DNA of 34,516 nucleotides, from the NCBI GenBank assembly GCA_016869375.1, contig VGEH01000034.1, forward strand, positions 1 to 34,516. Direction: 5' to 3'. This DNA is from Alphaproteobacteria bacterium. Its GTDB lineage: Bacteria; Pseudomonadota; Alphaproteobacteria; SHVZ01. Shown here one piece after another: positions 6,880 through 14,734 of the stretch. The translations under genes were made by a program, and so were the position numbers. Below the pieces are notes generated by a model. The model was given only the letters and a program-made list of their open reading frames with translations, had not been told where the DNA came from and did no database searches. Numbering within the stretch: position 1 is the first letter of the stretch; every line of letters starts with the position of its first letter.

Positions 6880-8196
6880 ATGACTGCCGCCCGCTCGATC
6901 AACACGGATGTCGCCGAGGCGCTGGAGGAGGCGAAGGCCAACTACGCCAAAGCCAATCCCAAGAGCCGGGCTGTCCATCAGAAGGCGCTCTCCAGCCTTC
7001 CCGGCGGCAACACCCGGACCGGCATCTTCTTCGATCCCTTCCCGATCGCCTGGGAGCGGGGCGAGGGTGCCCGCCTGTTCGATGCCGACGGGCACAGCTA
7101 TGTCGACTTCATTTCGGAAGCGACGGCCGGCATCTACGGCCACAGCCATCCGGGCATCCGCAAGGCGATCGAGGACCGGATGAATCTCGGCTGGAACCTC
7201 GGCGGTCATACCGCGCTGGAGGCCGAGCTCGCCGAGATCATCATCGACCGCTTCCCCTCGATCGAGCGGCTGCGCTTCGTCAATTCCGGCACGGAAGCCA
7301 ACATGTTCAACGTCCAGGTCGCGCGCATCGCGACCGGCCGGCCGGCGGTGATGGGCTTCAACGGCTGCTACCATGGCGGCTTCCTCACCTTCACGGCAGC
7401 GACCAACCCGCTGAACGTGCCCTTCGAGACCGTGGTCGGCACCTATAACGACGTCGAAGGCACGCGGGCGCTGATGGCGAAGCACGCGGATCGCATCGCC
7501 GCGGTGATCTTCGAGCCGATGCTGGGCGGCGGCGGCTGCATCCCGGCGAGCGCCGAGTTTCTGAAGATGCTGCGCGAGGAAACGAAGAAGCACGGCATCG
7601 TCATGATCATGGACGAGGTCATGACCTCGCGGCTCTCCTCCGGCGGCCTGCAGAAGCACACCGGCGTGATCCCGGACCTGACCTCGCTCGGCAAGTATAT
7701 CGGCGGCGGGCTGCCTGCCGGCGCCTTCGGCGGCAAGGCCGAGTTCCTCGACCGCTTCGATCCGCGCAAGTCGGATGCGCTGCCGCATTCCGGCACCTAC
7801 AACAACAACGTGATGACCTTGGCCTGCGGCATCGCCGGTCTCGGCAAGGTCTACACCAAGGAATCGGCGACGACGCTGAACGCCCGCGGCGAGGGGCTGC
7901 GCAAGCGGCTGAACGCCGTCTGCGACAAGGCCGGCGTCGGCATGCAGTTCACCGGCATCGGCTCGATGCTGGCCGTCCATATGCAGCGGGGTGAGATCCG
8001 CACGCCGCAGGATGCCGCCAAGGGCAATGCCAAGCTGCGCGAACTGTTCTTCTTCGACCTGCTGGAGAAGGGCGTCCATGTCATGCCCAAGCGCGGCATG
8101 CTGGCGCTCTGCCTGCCGCTGACCGATGCCGATTTCGACACGCTGGTAGCGGCGGTCGAGGAGTTCGTTCAGGTCCGGCGCTCGCTCTTCGACTGA
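6880..8196 (+). CDS. Class III aminotransferase, glutamate-1-semialdehyde aminomutase-like
   Basis: A 438-residue PLP-dependent enzyme of aminotransferase class III, closest in style to the HemL-like branch. The N-terminal part has the Leu-Pro-Gly-Gly-Asn-Thr-Arg segment and an Asp-Gly-His-Ser-Tyr-Val-Asp-Phe strand. Asn-Ser-Gly-Thr-Glu-Ala-Asn near residues 135-141 contacts the PLP phosphate, Asp245 (in Met-Asp-Glu-Val) would pair with the pyridine nitrogen, and Lys272 (Leu-Gly-Lys-Tyr-Ile-Gly-Gly-Gly) is the Schiff-base lysine. ATG 6880 follows GGAGAG at 6870-6875. Its TGA overlaps the ATG of the MttB-like gene by one base, so translation of the two is coupled. Context argues for a catabolic transaminase or mutase on an amino or amino-keto acid rather than tetrapyrrole synthesis. 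Confidence 0.9.
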   Translation: MTAARSINTDVAEALEEAKANYAKANPKSRAVHQKALSSLPGGNTRTGIFFDPFPIAWERGEGARLFDADGHSYVDFISEATAGIYGHSHPGIRKAIEDRMNLGWNLGGHTALEAELAEIIIDRFPSIERLRFVNSGTEANMFNVQVARIATGRPAVMGFNGCYHGGFLTFTAATNPLNVPFETVVGTYNDVEGTRALMAKHADRIAAVIFEPMLGGGGCIPASAEFLKMLREETKKHGIVMIMDEVMTSRLSSGGLQKHTGVIPDLTSLGKYIGGGLPAGAFGGKAEFLDRFDPRKSDALPHSGTYNNNVMTLACGIAGLGKVYTKESATTLNARGEGLRKRLNAVCDKAGVGMQFTGIGSMLAVHMQRGEIRTPQDAAKGNAKLRELFFFDLLEKGVHVMPKRGMLALCLPLTDADFDTLVAAVEEFVQVRRSLFD

Positions 8197-9761
8197 TGTC
8201 GGAGACCGAGGCACCGGCGGGGGGGCGCACGGGCCGCAGAGGAGGCGGGCGTCAGGGGCGCCAGGCGCAGCGCTCCGCAGCTTCCAGCGCGCCTCAGATC
8301 ATTCCCGGCATCAAGCGTGCCATCCCGACCTACGATCTGATGAACGAGGAAGGCCTCGTTCGGATTGAGGCGGCGATGGATACGCTGCTGCAGGAGATCG
8401 GGCTCGAGTTCCGCGGCGATCCGCCGTCGCTTGAGCTCTGGCGCAAGGCCGGCGCCGATGTGAAAGGCGACCTCGTGCGCTTCCCCAAGGGGCTGGTGCG
8501 CGAGATCATCCTGCGCTCGACGCCGAAGAGCTTCGTCCACCATGCGCGCAATCCGGCGCGCTCGGTCCTCGTCGGCGGCAGCAACGTCGTGTTCTCGCCG
8601 GCATATGGCTCGCCCTTCGTCTACGACATCGACGAGGGCCGGCGCTACGGCTCGCTCGAGCATTTCCAGAACTTCGTCAAGCTCGCCTATGCCTCGCCCT
8701 GGATGCACCACTCCGGCGGCACGGTCTGCGAGCCGGTCGACCTGCCGGTGAACAAGCGTCACCTCGACATGGTCTATTCGCATATCCGCTATTCGGACAA
8801 GGCCTTCATGGGTTCGGTGACGGCGGAGGAGCGGGCGGAAGAGTCGATCGAGATGGCCCGCCTGGTCTTCGGCGCCGACTTCGTCGACCGCAACTGCGTC
8901 ATCATGGGCAACATCAACGTCAACTCGCCCCTGGTCTACGATGCGGCGATGAGCAAGGCGCTGCGTGCCTATGCGCGCGCCAACCAGTGTACGGTCGTGG
9001 TGCCCTTCATCCTCGGCGGCGCCATGGGGCCGGTGACGACCGCCGGCGCCATCGCGCAGTCCATGGCCGAGGCCATGGTCGGCGTTGCGCTCTGCCAGCT
9101 CGAACGGCCCGGTTCGCCGGCGATCCTCGGCAACTTCCTCTCCTCCACGGCGCTGCGTTCGGGCTCGCCGACCTTCGGCACGCCGGAGCCGGCACTCGGC
9201 TCGCTGGTCATCGGCCAGCTCACGCGCCGGCTTGGCGTGCCGCTCCGCTGCTCCGGCGCTTACACCACCTCGAAGATCCCCGACGGCCAGGCGATGCTGG
9301 AAAGCGCCGTCTCCATGCAGGCGGCCATCCAGTGCGGCGCGCATTTCATCCTGCACTCGGCCGGCTGGCTCGAAGGCGGGCTCGCCATGGGCTACGAGAA
9401 GTTCATCCTCGACGCCGATTTCTGCAGCGCGCTCCACACCTATCTCGCCGGCCTGCCAGTCGACGACAACGGAATGGCTCTGGATGCCTTCCGCGAGGTC
9501 GGTCCTGGCAAGCATTTCTTCGGCTGTGCGCATACGATGCGGAACTACGAGACCGCGTTCTGGGACTCCGAGATCGCCGACAACAACTCCTTCGAGCAGT
9601 GGCGCGACGCAGGATCCAAGGACGTCATGCGCCGCGCCAACGAGAAATGGCGCGCGATGCTGCGTACTTACGAGGCGCCACCGCTCGACCCCGGCATCGA
9701 CGAGGCGTTAAAGGCCTATATGGCGAAGAAGAAAGAGTCACGACCGGACGCGTGGCACTGA
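8196..9761 (+). CDS. Trimethylamine methyltransferase (MttB) superfamily protein, non-pyrrolysine
   Basis: A 521-residue member of the MttB superfamily. Characterised non-pyrrolysine members such as MtgB demethylate glycine betaine and related quaternary amines, passing the methyl group to a corrinoid protein. The first 35 residues are a Gly/Arg/Gln-rich low-complexity tail, followed by the family core: an Ile-Leu-Gly-Gly-Ala-Met-Gly-Pro loop near residue 273, and a Gly-Ala-Tyr-Thr-Thr-Ser-Lys segment near residue 355. There is no in-frame TAG, so no pyrrolysine. It starts on the stop of the aminotransferase (TGATG) and is followed after 20 bases by the DddP-like gene, clearly one operon. No corrinoid-binding protein gene or reactivase lies in the window, so either a partner is elsewhere or the chemistry differs. 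Confidence 0.9.
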   Translation: MSETEAPAGGRTGRRGGGRQGRQAQRSAASSAPQIIPGIKRAIPTYDLMNEEGLVRIEAAMDTLLQEIGLEFRGDPPSLELWRKAGADVKGDLVRFPKGLVREIILRSTPKSFVHHARNPARSVLVGGSNVVFSPAYGSPFVYDIDEGRRYGSLEHFQNFVKLAYASPWMHHSGGTVCEPVDLPVNKRHLDMVYSHIRYSDKAFMGSVTAEERAEESIEMARLVFGADFVDRNCVIMGNINVNSPLVYDAAMSKALRAYARANQCTVVVPFILGGAMGPVTTAGAIAQSMAEAMVGVALCQLERPGSPAILGNFLSSTALRSGSPTFGTPEPALGSLVIGQLTRRLGVPLRCSGAYTTSKIPDGQAMLESAVSMQAAIQCGAHFILHSAGWLEGGLAMGYEKFILDADFCSALHTYLAGLPVDDNGMALDAFREVGPGKHFFGCAHTMRNYETAFWDSEIADNNSFEQWRDAGSKDVMRRANEKWRAMLRTYEAPPLDPGIDEALKAYMAKKKESRPDAWH

Positions 9762-9781
9762 CCTGAGAAGAGGAGCTGACG

Positions 9782-11020
9782 ATGGCTGACAACCAGGCAC
9801 GCAGCTCCGCCATCCGGCCGCTCGGTCTCGACATCGGCGCCCGCCTCGCGGCCATCGACCAGCAGAAACTCCGGGCCTATCGCCTCGCTCGATTTCGCGC
9901 CGAGCTCGCGCGTCGCGACTATGCCGGGGCGCTGCTCTCCGATCCGATCAACATTCGCTACGCCACCGGCTCGCGGAACATGCAGGTATGGACGCTGCAC
10001 GCGCCGGGCCGCTACGTCTTCATCGCCACCGACGGGCCGATCGTGCTGTTCGAGTTCTCCAGCAGTAAGCATCTCTCGGATGGGCTTGAGACTCTGAGCG
10101 ATGTCAGGACCAGCACGCCCTGGTTCTACTTCCTCGCCGGCCCGCGCTCGGCCGAGAAGGCCGGACTCTGGGCCGAGGAGGTCGCGAGCCTGGTCGCCAG
10201 CCATGGCGGCGAAAATCGCCGCCTCGCCGTCGATCGCTGCGAGCCGATGGGCGCCGAGCGCCTGACCGCGCGCGGCATCCAGCTCTGCGATGCGATCGAG
10301 CTGGCCGGCGCGATCAAATCGTCCGAGGAGATCGCGGCGCTGCACCTCTCCATGGATGTCTGCGACATCGCCATCGACCGCATCCGCGAGGAGCTGCGGC
10401 CCGGCCTGACCGAGAACCAGCTCTGGGCGGTGCTGCACGACACCAACATCGCCCATGACGGCGAATGGATCGAGTGCCGCCTGATGTCCTCAGGTCCGCG
10501 CACCAATCCCTGGTTCCAGGAAAGCGGCAACCGCGTGATCCAGGGGGGCGAGCTTGTCTCCTTCGACACCGACATGGTCGGTCCGTGCGGGTATCTCGCG
10601 GACATATCCCGCAGCTATGTCTGTCCGGGTCGCGCACCGACCGACGAGCAGCGCCGTCTCTACGCGCTGGCCCAGGAGCAGGTGCTGCACAACATGGCGC
10701 TGCTGAAGCCGGGACTCGGCTTCCGCGAATTCTCCGAGCGCTGCTGGCCGGTCCCGGAGGAATACGTCCCCAACCGCTACATGATGATGGTGCACGGCGT
10801 CGGTTTGGTCGACGCCTATCCCAGCCTAGCGTATGTCGAGGACTTCCCGGCCTGGGGCTATGACGGGCATTTCGAGGAGAACATGACGGTGTCCGTCGAG
10901 AGCTATATCGGCGTCCGCGGTGGACATCAGGGAATCAAGCTGGAGCAGCAGGTGTTGATTACCGAGCGCGGCGCGGTGGCGATGTCGAGGTCGCCGTTCG
11001 TGGATGCTTTGCTGCCCTAA
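9782..11020 (+). CDS. M24 (pita-bread fold) metalloenzyme, DddP-like
   Basis: A 412-residue protein of the M24/creatinase fold. Possible metal ligands are Asp262, Asp264, Asp274, His338, Glu373 and Glu388. The intervals between them (2, 10, 64, 35, 15) equal those I recall for the iron ligands of the DMSP lyase DddP of Ruegeria lacuscaerulensis (Asp295, 297, 307, His371, Glu406, 421); Tyr333 and Asp344 also fall where DddP has Tyr366 and the proposed base Asp377. Segments such as Asn-Ile-Arg-Tyr-Ala-Thr (near residue 57) and Ser-Gly-Pro-Arg-Thr-Asn-Pro-Trp-Phe-Gln-Glu (near 237) also resemble DddP. GAGGAG precedes ATG 9782. It is the last gene of the rightward operon. It may be a DMSP lyase, a lyase for another onium compound, or an aminopeptidase-P-like hydrolase; DddP-type is the best reading, the reaction is unproven. 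Confidence 0.8.
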   Translation: MADNQARSSAIRPLGLDIGARLAAIDQQKLRAYRLARFRAELARRDYAGALLSDPINIRYATGSRNMQVWTLHAPGRYVFIATDGPIVLFEFSSSKHLSDGLETLSDVRTSTPWFYFLAGPRSAEKAGLWAEEVASLVASHGGENRRLAVDRCEPMGAERLTARGIQLCDAIELAGAIKSSEEIAALHLSMDVCDIAIDRIREELRPGLTENQLWAVLHDTNIAHDGEWIECRLMSSGPRTNPWFQESGNRVIQGGELVSFDTDMVGPCGYLADISRSYVCPGRAPTDEQRRLYALAQEQVLHNMALLKPGLGFREFSERCWPVPEEYVPNRYMMMVHGVGLVDAYPSLAYVEDFPAWGYDGHFEENMTVSVESYIGVRGGHQGIKLEQQVLITERGAVAMSRSPFVDALLP

Positions 11021-11038
11021 GACGGACGACCACGGTCC

Positions 11039-11185
11039 CTCGCTTGGTGGCGTAACGCTCCCGATACAATCGCTACGCGATTGATCTGCAGCGTTCCGCC
11101 GCTCGGGGCGAGCGCGGGCTTCGAGCTGAGGCGCAAATGCGCTCTTGCGCACGTCAGCCTTAGCGAGTGGACCGCACCAAGCGAG
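11039..11185. repeat. Structured palindromic intergenic element between convergent genes
   Basis: CTCGCTTGGTG (11039-11049) and CACCAAGCGAG (11175-11185) are perfect 11-base complements that close a 125-base loop. Inside are smaller hairpins: CAATCGC-TAC-GCGATTG (11067-11083), GCTCG-GGG-CGAGC (11101-11113) and GCGCA-AA-TGCGC (11131-11142). A further palindrome, CTTCGCGAAG (11196-11205), follows. The element fills the gap between two convergent genes and has no coding signal. It may act as a bidirectional terminator, be a REP/RIME-like repeat, or encode a small structured RNA. Confidence 0.5.
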
Positions 11186-11211
11186 CTCGGAAGTCCTTCG
11201 CGAAGCGAAGC

Positions 11212-13626
11212 CTAAATCCTCATCCGCGATCCCGTGGGATCATACGGCGACGGCGCCACCACCTTCGCCTTGCGTTCGATCCCCACGACATGCGTCGTCA
11301 GCTCCGTGCCCACCGCCGCATGCGCGCGCTCCACGAGCGCCATACCGATGCTCTTGCCGATGGTGTGCCCATAAGCGCCGGAGGTGATGTAGCCCACCAT
11401 CTTGTTGCCGCGCCAGACCGGCTCCCAGCTCGAAGTATCGGCGTCGTCTGCAGCGACCTCCAGCGTCACCAGCTGGCGCCTGGCGCCTTTCTCGCGCTCC
11501 TTGAGCGCGGCGTCGCGGCCGATGAAGTCCTTCTTGTCGAAGTTGATCCATCGATCCATCCCGGTCTCGCCCGGCGTGTAGGCCTGGGTGAATTCTCGGT
11601 TCCACAGGCCGAAGGACTTCTCGATGCGGAGGCTCAGCATCGCGTTGAAGCCGATCTCGACCATGCCGAAGTCGGATCCTGCCTTCTTCAGCGTGCGATA
11701 GAGCGTCAGATGCTCGGAGGCGGGCACGTTGATCTCGTAGCCCAGCTCGCCATTCACCGAGAGGCGGCCGACCTTGGCGCGGGTCATGCCGACGTCGATC
11801 TCGCGGCAGGCGAGGAAACGGAAGCCCTGGTGCGAGACATCGGCGTTCTGCACCACGGTTTCCAGAAGCTCGCGCGAGCGCGGGCCCGAGAGCGAGAATC
11901 CCACCCAGTCGTCGGAGATGTCGCGGACGCTGACGCCGTCCGAGAGATTGTCCTTGAACCACCGCATATGCCAGGCGCGGAGGTAGTAGGACCCCATGAT
12001 CCAGAAGGTGCCGTCGCCCCAGTTGAAGATGGAGAGGTCGCCGCGGAGCTTGCCCGAGGGGGCAAGCATCGGCGCCAGCGCACAACGGCCCGGGCCGGGC
12101 AGCTTGGAAGCCATGACATGATCGAGCCAGGCGAGCGCCTTCGGCCCCGTCACCTCGTAGCGCGAGAAGGCGGAGGTATCGAGGAGCCCGATCGTCTCGC
12201 GCGTCTTCCGGCATTCGGCACCGACGATGTCATGCGCGTTCGAGCGCTTGAGCGTCGGCTTCTCCTCGAAATCCTTCGACGGCGCGACATAGAGCGGGAT
12301 CTCGAGTCCCCAGAGCACGCCCCAGCGCATGCCGTTCGCGGTCATCGCGTCATAGGCGGGCGCGGTGCGCAGCGGCCGGCCGGCCCAGAGCTGCTCATTC
12401 GGGTAGGTCATGACGAAGCGGCGCGAGTAGAACTGGCCGGTCGTCTGCTTGAGATACTCACGGTTCGCCGCCCAGCCGCCGTATCGGGCGATATCCATGC
12501 CGTAGATGTCGGTGGACGGCTCGCCATGGATCATCATCTCGGCGAGGCTCAGGCCCACGCCGCCGCCCTGGAGGAATCCCGCCATGACGCCGCAGGCGGT
12601 CCAGTAGTTGCGCACGCCCGGCGCGCGCCCGACCAGCGGGTTGCCGTCGGGGGTGAAGGTGAAGGAGCCGTTGACCCATTTCTTGATGCCGACCTGTTGC
12701 AGGGCCGGGAAGCGCTTGAAGCCGATCTCGAGCTCGGGTGCGATGCGGTCGATATCCTCCTGGTTCAGCTCGATGCCGAAATCCCAGGGCGCGCCTTCCA
12801 TGCGCCAGTGCTTGAAGTCGCGCTCGTAGAGGCCGACCAACAGCCCTTTGCCCTCCTGGCGCGTGTAGGTGAAGCCCTCGAGATCGACGATGAGCGGCAG
12901 CTCCTCCTTCCTCGCCGCGATCTCGGGGATCGTCTCGGTGACGAGGTAGTGGTGCTCCATCGGCGTGACCGGGAGGTCGAGCCCGGCCATCAAGCCCACC
13001 TGCTTGGCCCAGAGGCCGCCGCAGTTCACGACATGCTCGCAGCCGATCGTGCCCTTCTCGGTGACCACGTCCCAGCCGTCGGGCTTCTGCTTGAGCTCCA
13101 GCACGCGGTTGTTTTCGATGATCGTCGCCCCGCGCTTCCGGGCCGCACCGGCATAGGCGTAGGTCGTGCCGTAGGTGTCGACATGGCCTTCGCTCACGTC
13201 GTAGAGGCCGCCGAGCACGTCCGAGACATCCATCAAGGGATGCATCGCCTTGATCTCGTCGCGGCCGACCAGGCGGGCGGTGTCGATGCCCATGGTCTGG
13301 AAGATGCGGTAGGCCGCCTGCAGCCACTCCCAGCGCTCGGGCGCGCTCGCGACGTTGATGCCGCCGGTCATGTGCAGCCCGACATTCTGTCCGGACTCCT
13401 CCTGGATCTCCTTGAACAGCTTGATCGTGTAGGCCTGGAGCGCGGCGATGTTCGGGTCGGCGTTCAAGGCATGGAAGATGCCGGCGGCATGCCAGCTCGA
13501 TCCCGAGGTCAGGGTCTTGCGCTCGACCAGCGCAATGTCGGTCCAGCCGAGTTTCGCCAGATGGTACAGGACCGAGCAGCCGACGACGCCGCCGCCGATG
13601 ACCACGACCCGGTAATGCGATTTCAT
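11212..13626 (-). CDS. FAD-dependent dimethylglycine/sarcosine dehydrogenase-like protein with GcvT domain
   Basis: An 804-residue two-domain flavoprotein like dimethylglycine and sarcosine dehydrogenases, which oxidatively remove N-methyl groups and pass the one-carbon unit to tetrahydrofolate. The N-terminal DAO-type domain (about 1-400) has the Gly-Gly-Gly-Val-Val-Gly dinucleotide motif at residues 11-16 and the Ser-Ser-Trp-His-Ala-Ala-Gly motif, whose His46 is the usual covalent FAD site. The C-terminal half (about 430-800) is a glycine-cleavage T-protein (GcvT) folate-binding domain with a central linker. The length is typical. The ATG at 13626 is 71 bases from the divergent UxuA-like gene. 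Next to the MttB-like and DddP-like genes it supports a methylated-amine or betaine pathway. Whether the substrate is dimethylglycine, sarcosine or another N-methyl amino acid cannot be told. Confidence 0.9.
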   Translation of the reverse strand: MKSHYRVVVIGGGVVGCSVLYHLAKLGWTDIALVERKTLTSGSSWHAAGIFHALNADPNIAALQAYTIKLFKEIQEESGQNVGLHMTGGINVASAPERWEWLQAAYRIFQTMGIDTARLVGRDEIKAMHPLMDVSDVLGGLYDVSEGHVDTYGTTYAYAGAARKRGATIIENNRVLELKQKPDGWDVVTEKGTIGCEHVVNCGGLWAKQVGLMAGLDLPVTPMEHHYLVTETIPEIAARKEELPLIVDLEGFTYTRQEGKGLLVGLYERDFKHWRMEGAPWDFGIELNQEDIDRIAPELEIGFKRFPALQQVGIKKWVNGSFTFTPDGNPLVGRAPGVRNYWTACGVMAGFLQGGGVGLSLAEMMIHGEPSTDIYGMDIARYGGWAANREYLKQTTGQFYSRRFVMTYPNEQLWAGRPLRTAPAYDAMTANGMRWGVLWGLEIPLYVAPSKDFEEKPTLKRSNAHDIVGAECRKTRETIGLLDTSAFSRYEVTGPKALAWLDHVMASKLPGPGRCALAPMLAPSGKLRGDLSIFNWGDGTFWIMGSYYLRAWHMRWFKDNLSDGVSVRDISDDWVGFSLSGPRSRELLETVVQNADVSHQGFRFLACREIDVGMTRAKVGRLSVNGELGYEINVPASEHLTLYRTLKKAGSDFGMVEIGFNAMLSLRIEKSFGLWNREFTQAYTPGETGMDRWINFDKKDFIGRDAALKEREKGARRQLVTLEVAADDADTSSWEPVWRGNKMVGYITSGAYGHTIGKSIGMALVERAHAAVGTELTTHVVGIERKAKVVAPSPYDPTGSRMRI

Positions 13627-13697
13627 CTCGTTCCGAAGCCCCCGATTTTGGCTACTGTACCAGCCCTAGCCCTTCCGAACTCCACCCGAGGATCGCC
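13627..13697. promoter_or_regulatory. Divergent promoter region (dehydrogenase / UxuA-like)
   Basis: Seventy-one bases separate the two divergent start codons, so both promoters and any operator must lie here. GAGGA at 13688-13692 is the ribosome binding site for the rightward TTG start, and GGAACGAG (minus strand) precedes the leftward ATG. I could not assign convincing -35/-10 boxes. Confidence 0.3.
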
Positions 13698-14678
13698 TTG
13701 TCTTCAACGAAATTCGCCATGGTCGCCACGACCGGGAACGAGCGCCACCTCCGCACGATGAAGCAGATCGGCGTCGACCATGTCGTGCACTACGCGATGG
13801 ACGATCTGCCGGAATCGGAGGACGAGCTGACCGCGATCCGCGACCGCTACGCCGCTTTCGGCCTGACCTGGGCGATCGCCGAGTCCGGTCCCGCGATCGA
13901 CCGCATCGTGCTCGGCAAGGAAGGGTGGCGCGAGCAGACCCAGCGATACAAGCACATCCTGCGCGTTCTCGGCGGTCTCGGCGTCGGCGTCGTCGCCTAC
14001 AACTTCATGCCGCAGGTGAGCGAGGACGCGATGGTGATCCGCACCGACCTCGACGCCAAGGCGCGGGGAGGAGCCCGGACCAGCCGTTTCGCGCTCGCCG
14101 ACATCGGCCCCGATACCATGCCGCATGACGAGGCCGCGATCCCGCGCGACGAGATGTGGCGAAATCTCGAGCGCTTCCTGGAGGCCGTGCTCCCGGTGGC
14201 GGAATCGGTCGGGGTGAAGATGGCCATGCACCCTGACGACCCGCCGATGTCGCCGCTCTGCGGGCTCGAGCGCATCATGGACCGGGTCGAGAGCTTCGAG
14301 CGGCTGCTGGCGCTCTCCTCCAGCCCGAGCAACGCCGTCACCTTCTGCGCCGGCTGCTTCGGCGAGCTCGGCGTCGATGTCGTGGCCCTGTTCGAGAAGT
14401 TCATCGACCGCGTGCCTTACGTCCATGTCCGCAACATCGAGGGCGGGCCGACCGATTTCATGGAGACCTTCCCCGACGAAGGCCGCATCGACCTGCCGGG
14501 CCTGGTCGATGCCTTCGAGCGGCGCGGCTATGACGGCTTCGTCCGCCCCGACCACGCGCCTCTACTGGCGACGGACGGTGACGAGATGCCGGCCGGCTAC
14601 GGCATCCAGGGCCACATCTTCACCATCGGCTACCTCCGCGGCATCCAGCAGTCCTTGAGGCGGAAGGCCGGCGCTTAA
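13698..14678 (+). CDS. Mannonate dehydratase (UxuA)-like TIM-barrel protein
   Basis: A 326-residue protein of the UxuA / xylose-isomerase-like TIM-barrel group. E. coli UxuA dehydrates D-mannonate and is longer (about 394 residues). Visible motifs are Met-Ala-Met-His-Pro-Asp-Asp-Pro-Pro near residue 175, Phe-Cys-Ala-Gly-Cys-Phe-Gly-Glu near residue 217, a His-Val-Arg-Asn segment near 245, and a Pro-Asp-His near 285, which would supply the His, Cys, His and Asp metal ligands of UxuA. The start is TTG 13698 with GAGGA five bases upstream; an ATG at 13719 is a shorter alternative. No other uronate or mannonate gene is present, so the true substrate may be a different hydroxy acid. Confidence 0.8.
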   Translation: MSSTKFAMVATTGNERHLRTMKQIGVDHVVHYAMDDLPESEDELTAIRDRYAAFGLTWAIAESGPAIDRIVLGKEGWREQTQRYKHILRVLGGLGVGVVAYNFMPQVSEDAMVIRTDLDAKARGGARTSRFALADIGPDTMPHDEAAIPRDEMWRNLERFLEAVLPVAESVGVKMAMHPDDPPMSPLCGLERIMDRVESFERLLALSSSPSNAVTFCAGCFGELGVDVVALFEKFIDRVPYVHVRNIEGGPTDFMETFPDEGRIDLPGLVDAFERRGYDGFVRPDHAPLLATDGDEMPAGYGIQGHIFTIGYLRGIQQSLRRKAGA

Positions 14679-14734
14679 GCCGTGCGGCATTTGGCGCGTA
14701 CAGGGCAGCGCCGATCGGCCTATTCTCCCGGAAG

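Noticed and set aside
8196-9761. Pyrrolysine-containing methyltransferase
   Set aside because: The frame has no internal TAG, so this is a non-pyrrolysine member.
9782-11020. Plain Xaa-Pro aminopeptidase
   Set aside because: The fold is shared, but the Asp-x-Asp-x9-Asp arrangement and all other ligand intervals match DddP, so peptidase is the less likely reading, though not excluded.
11167-13761. An 864-codon open frame on the plus strand
   Set aside because: It is the antisense shadow of the dimethylglycine dehydrogenase-like gene, with the same low-complexity composition and no recognisable fold.
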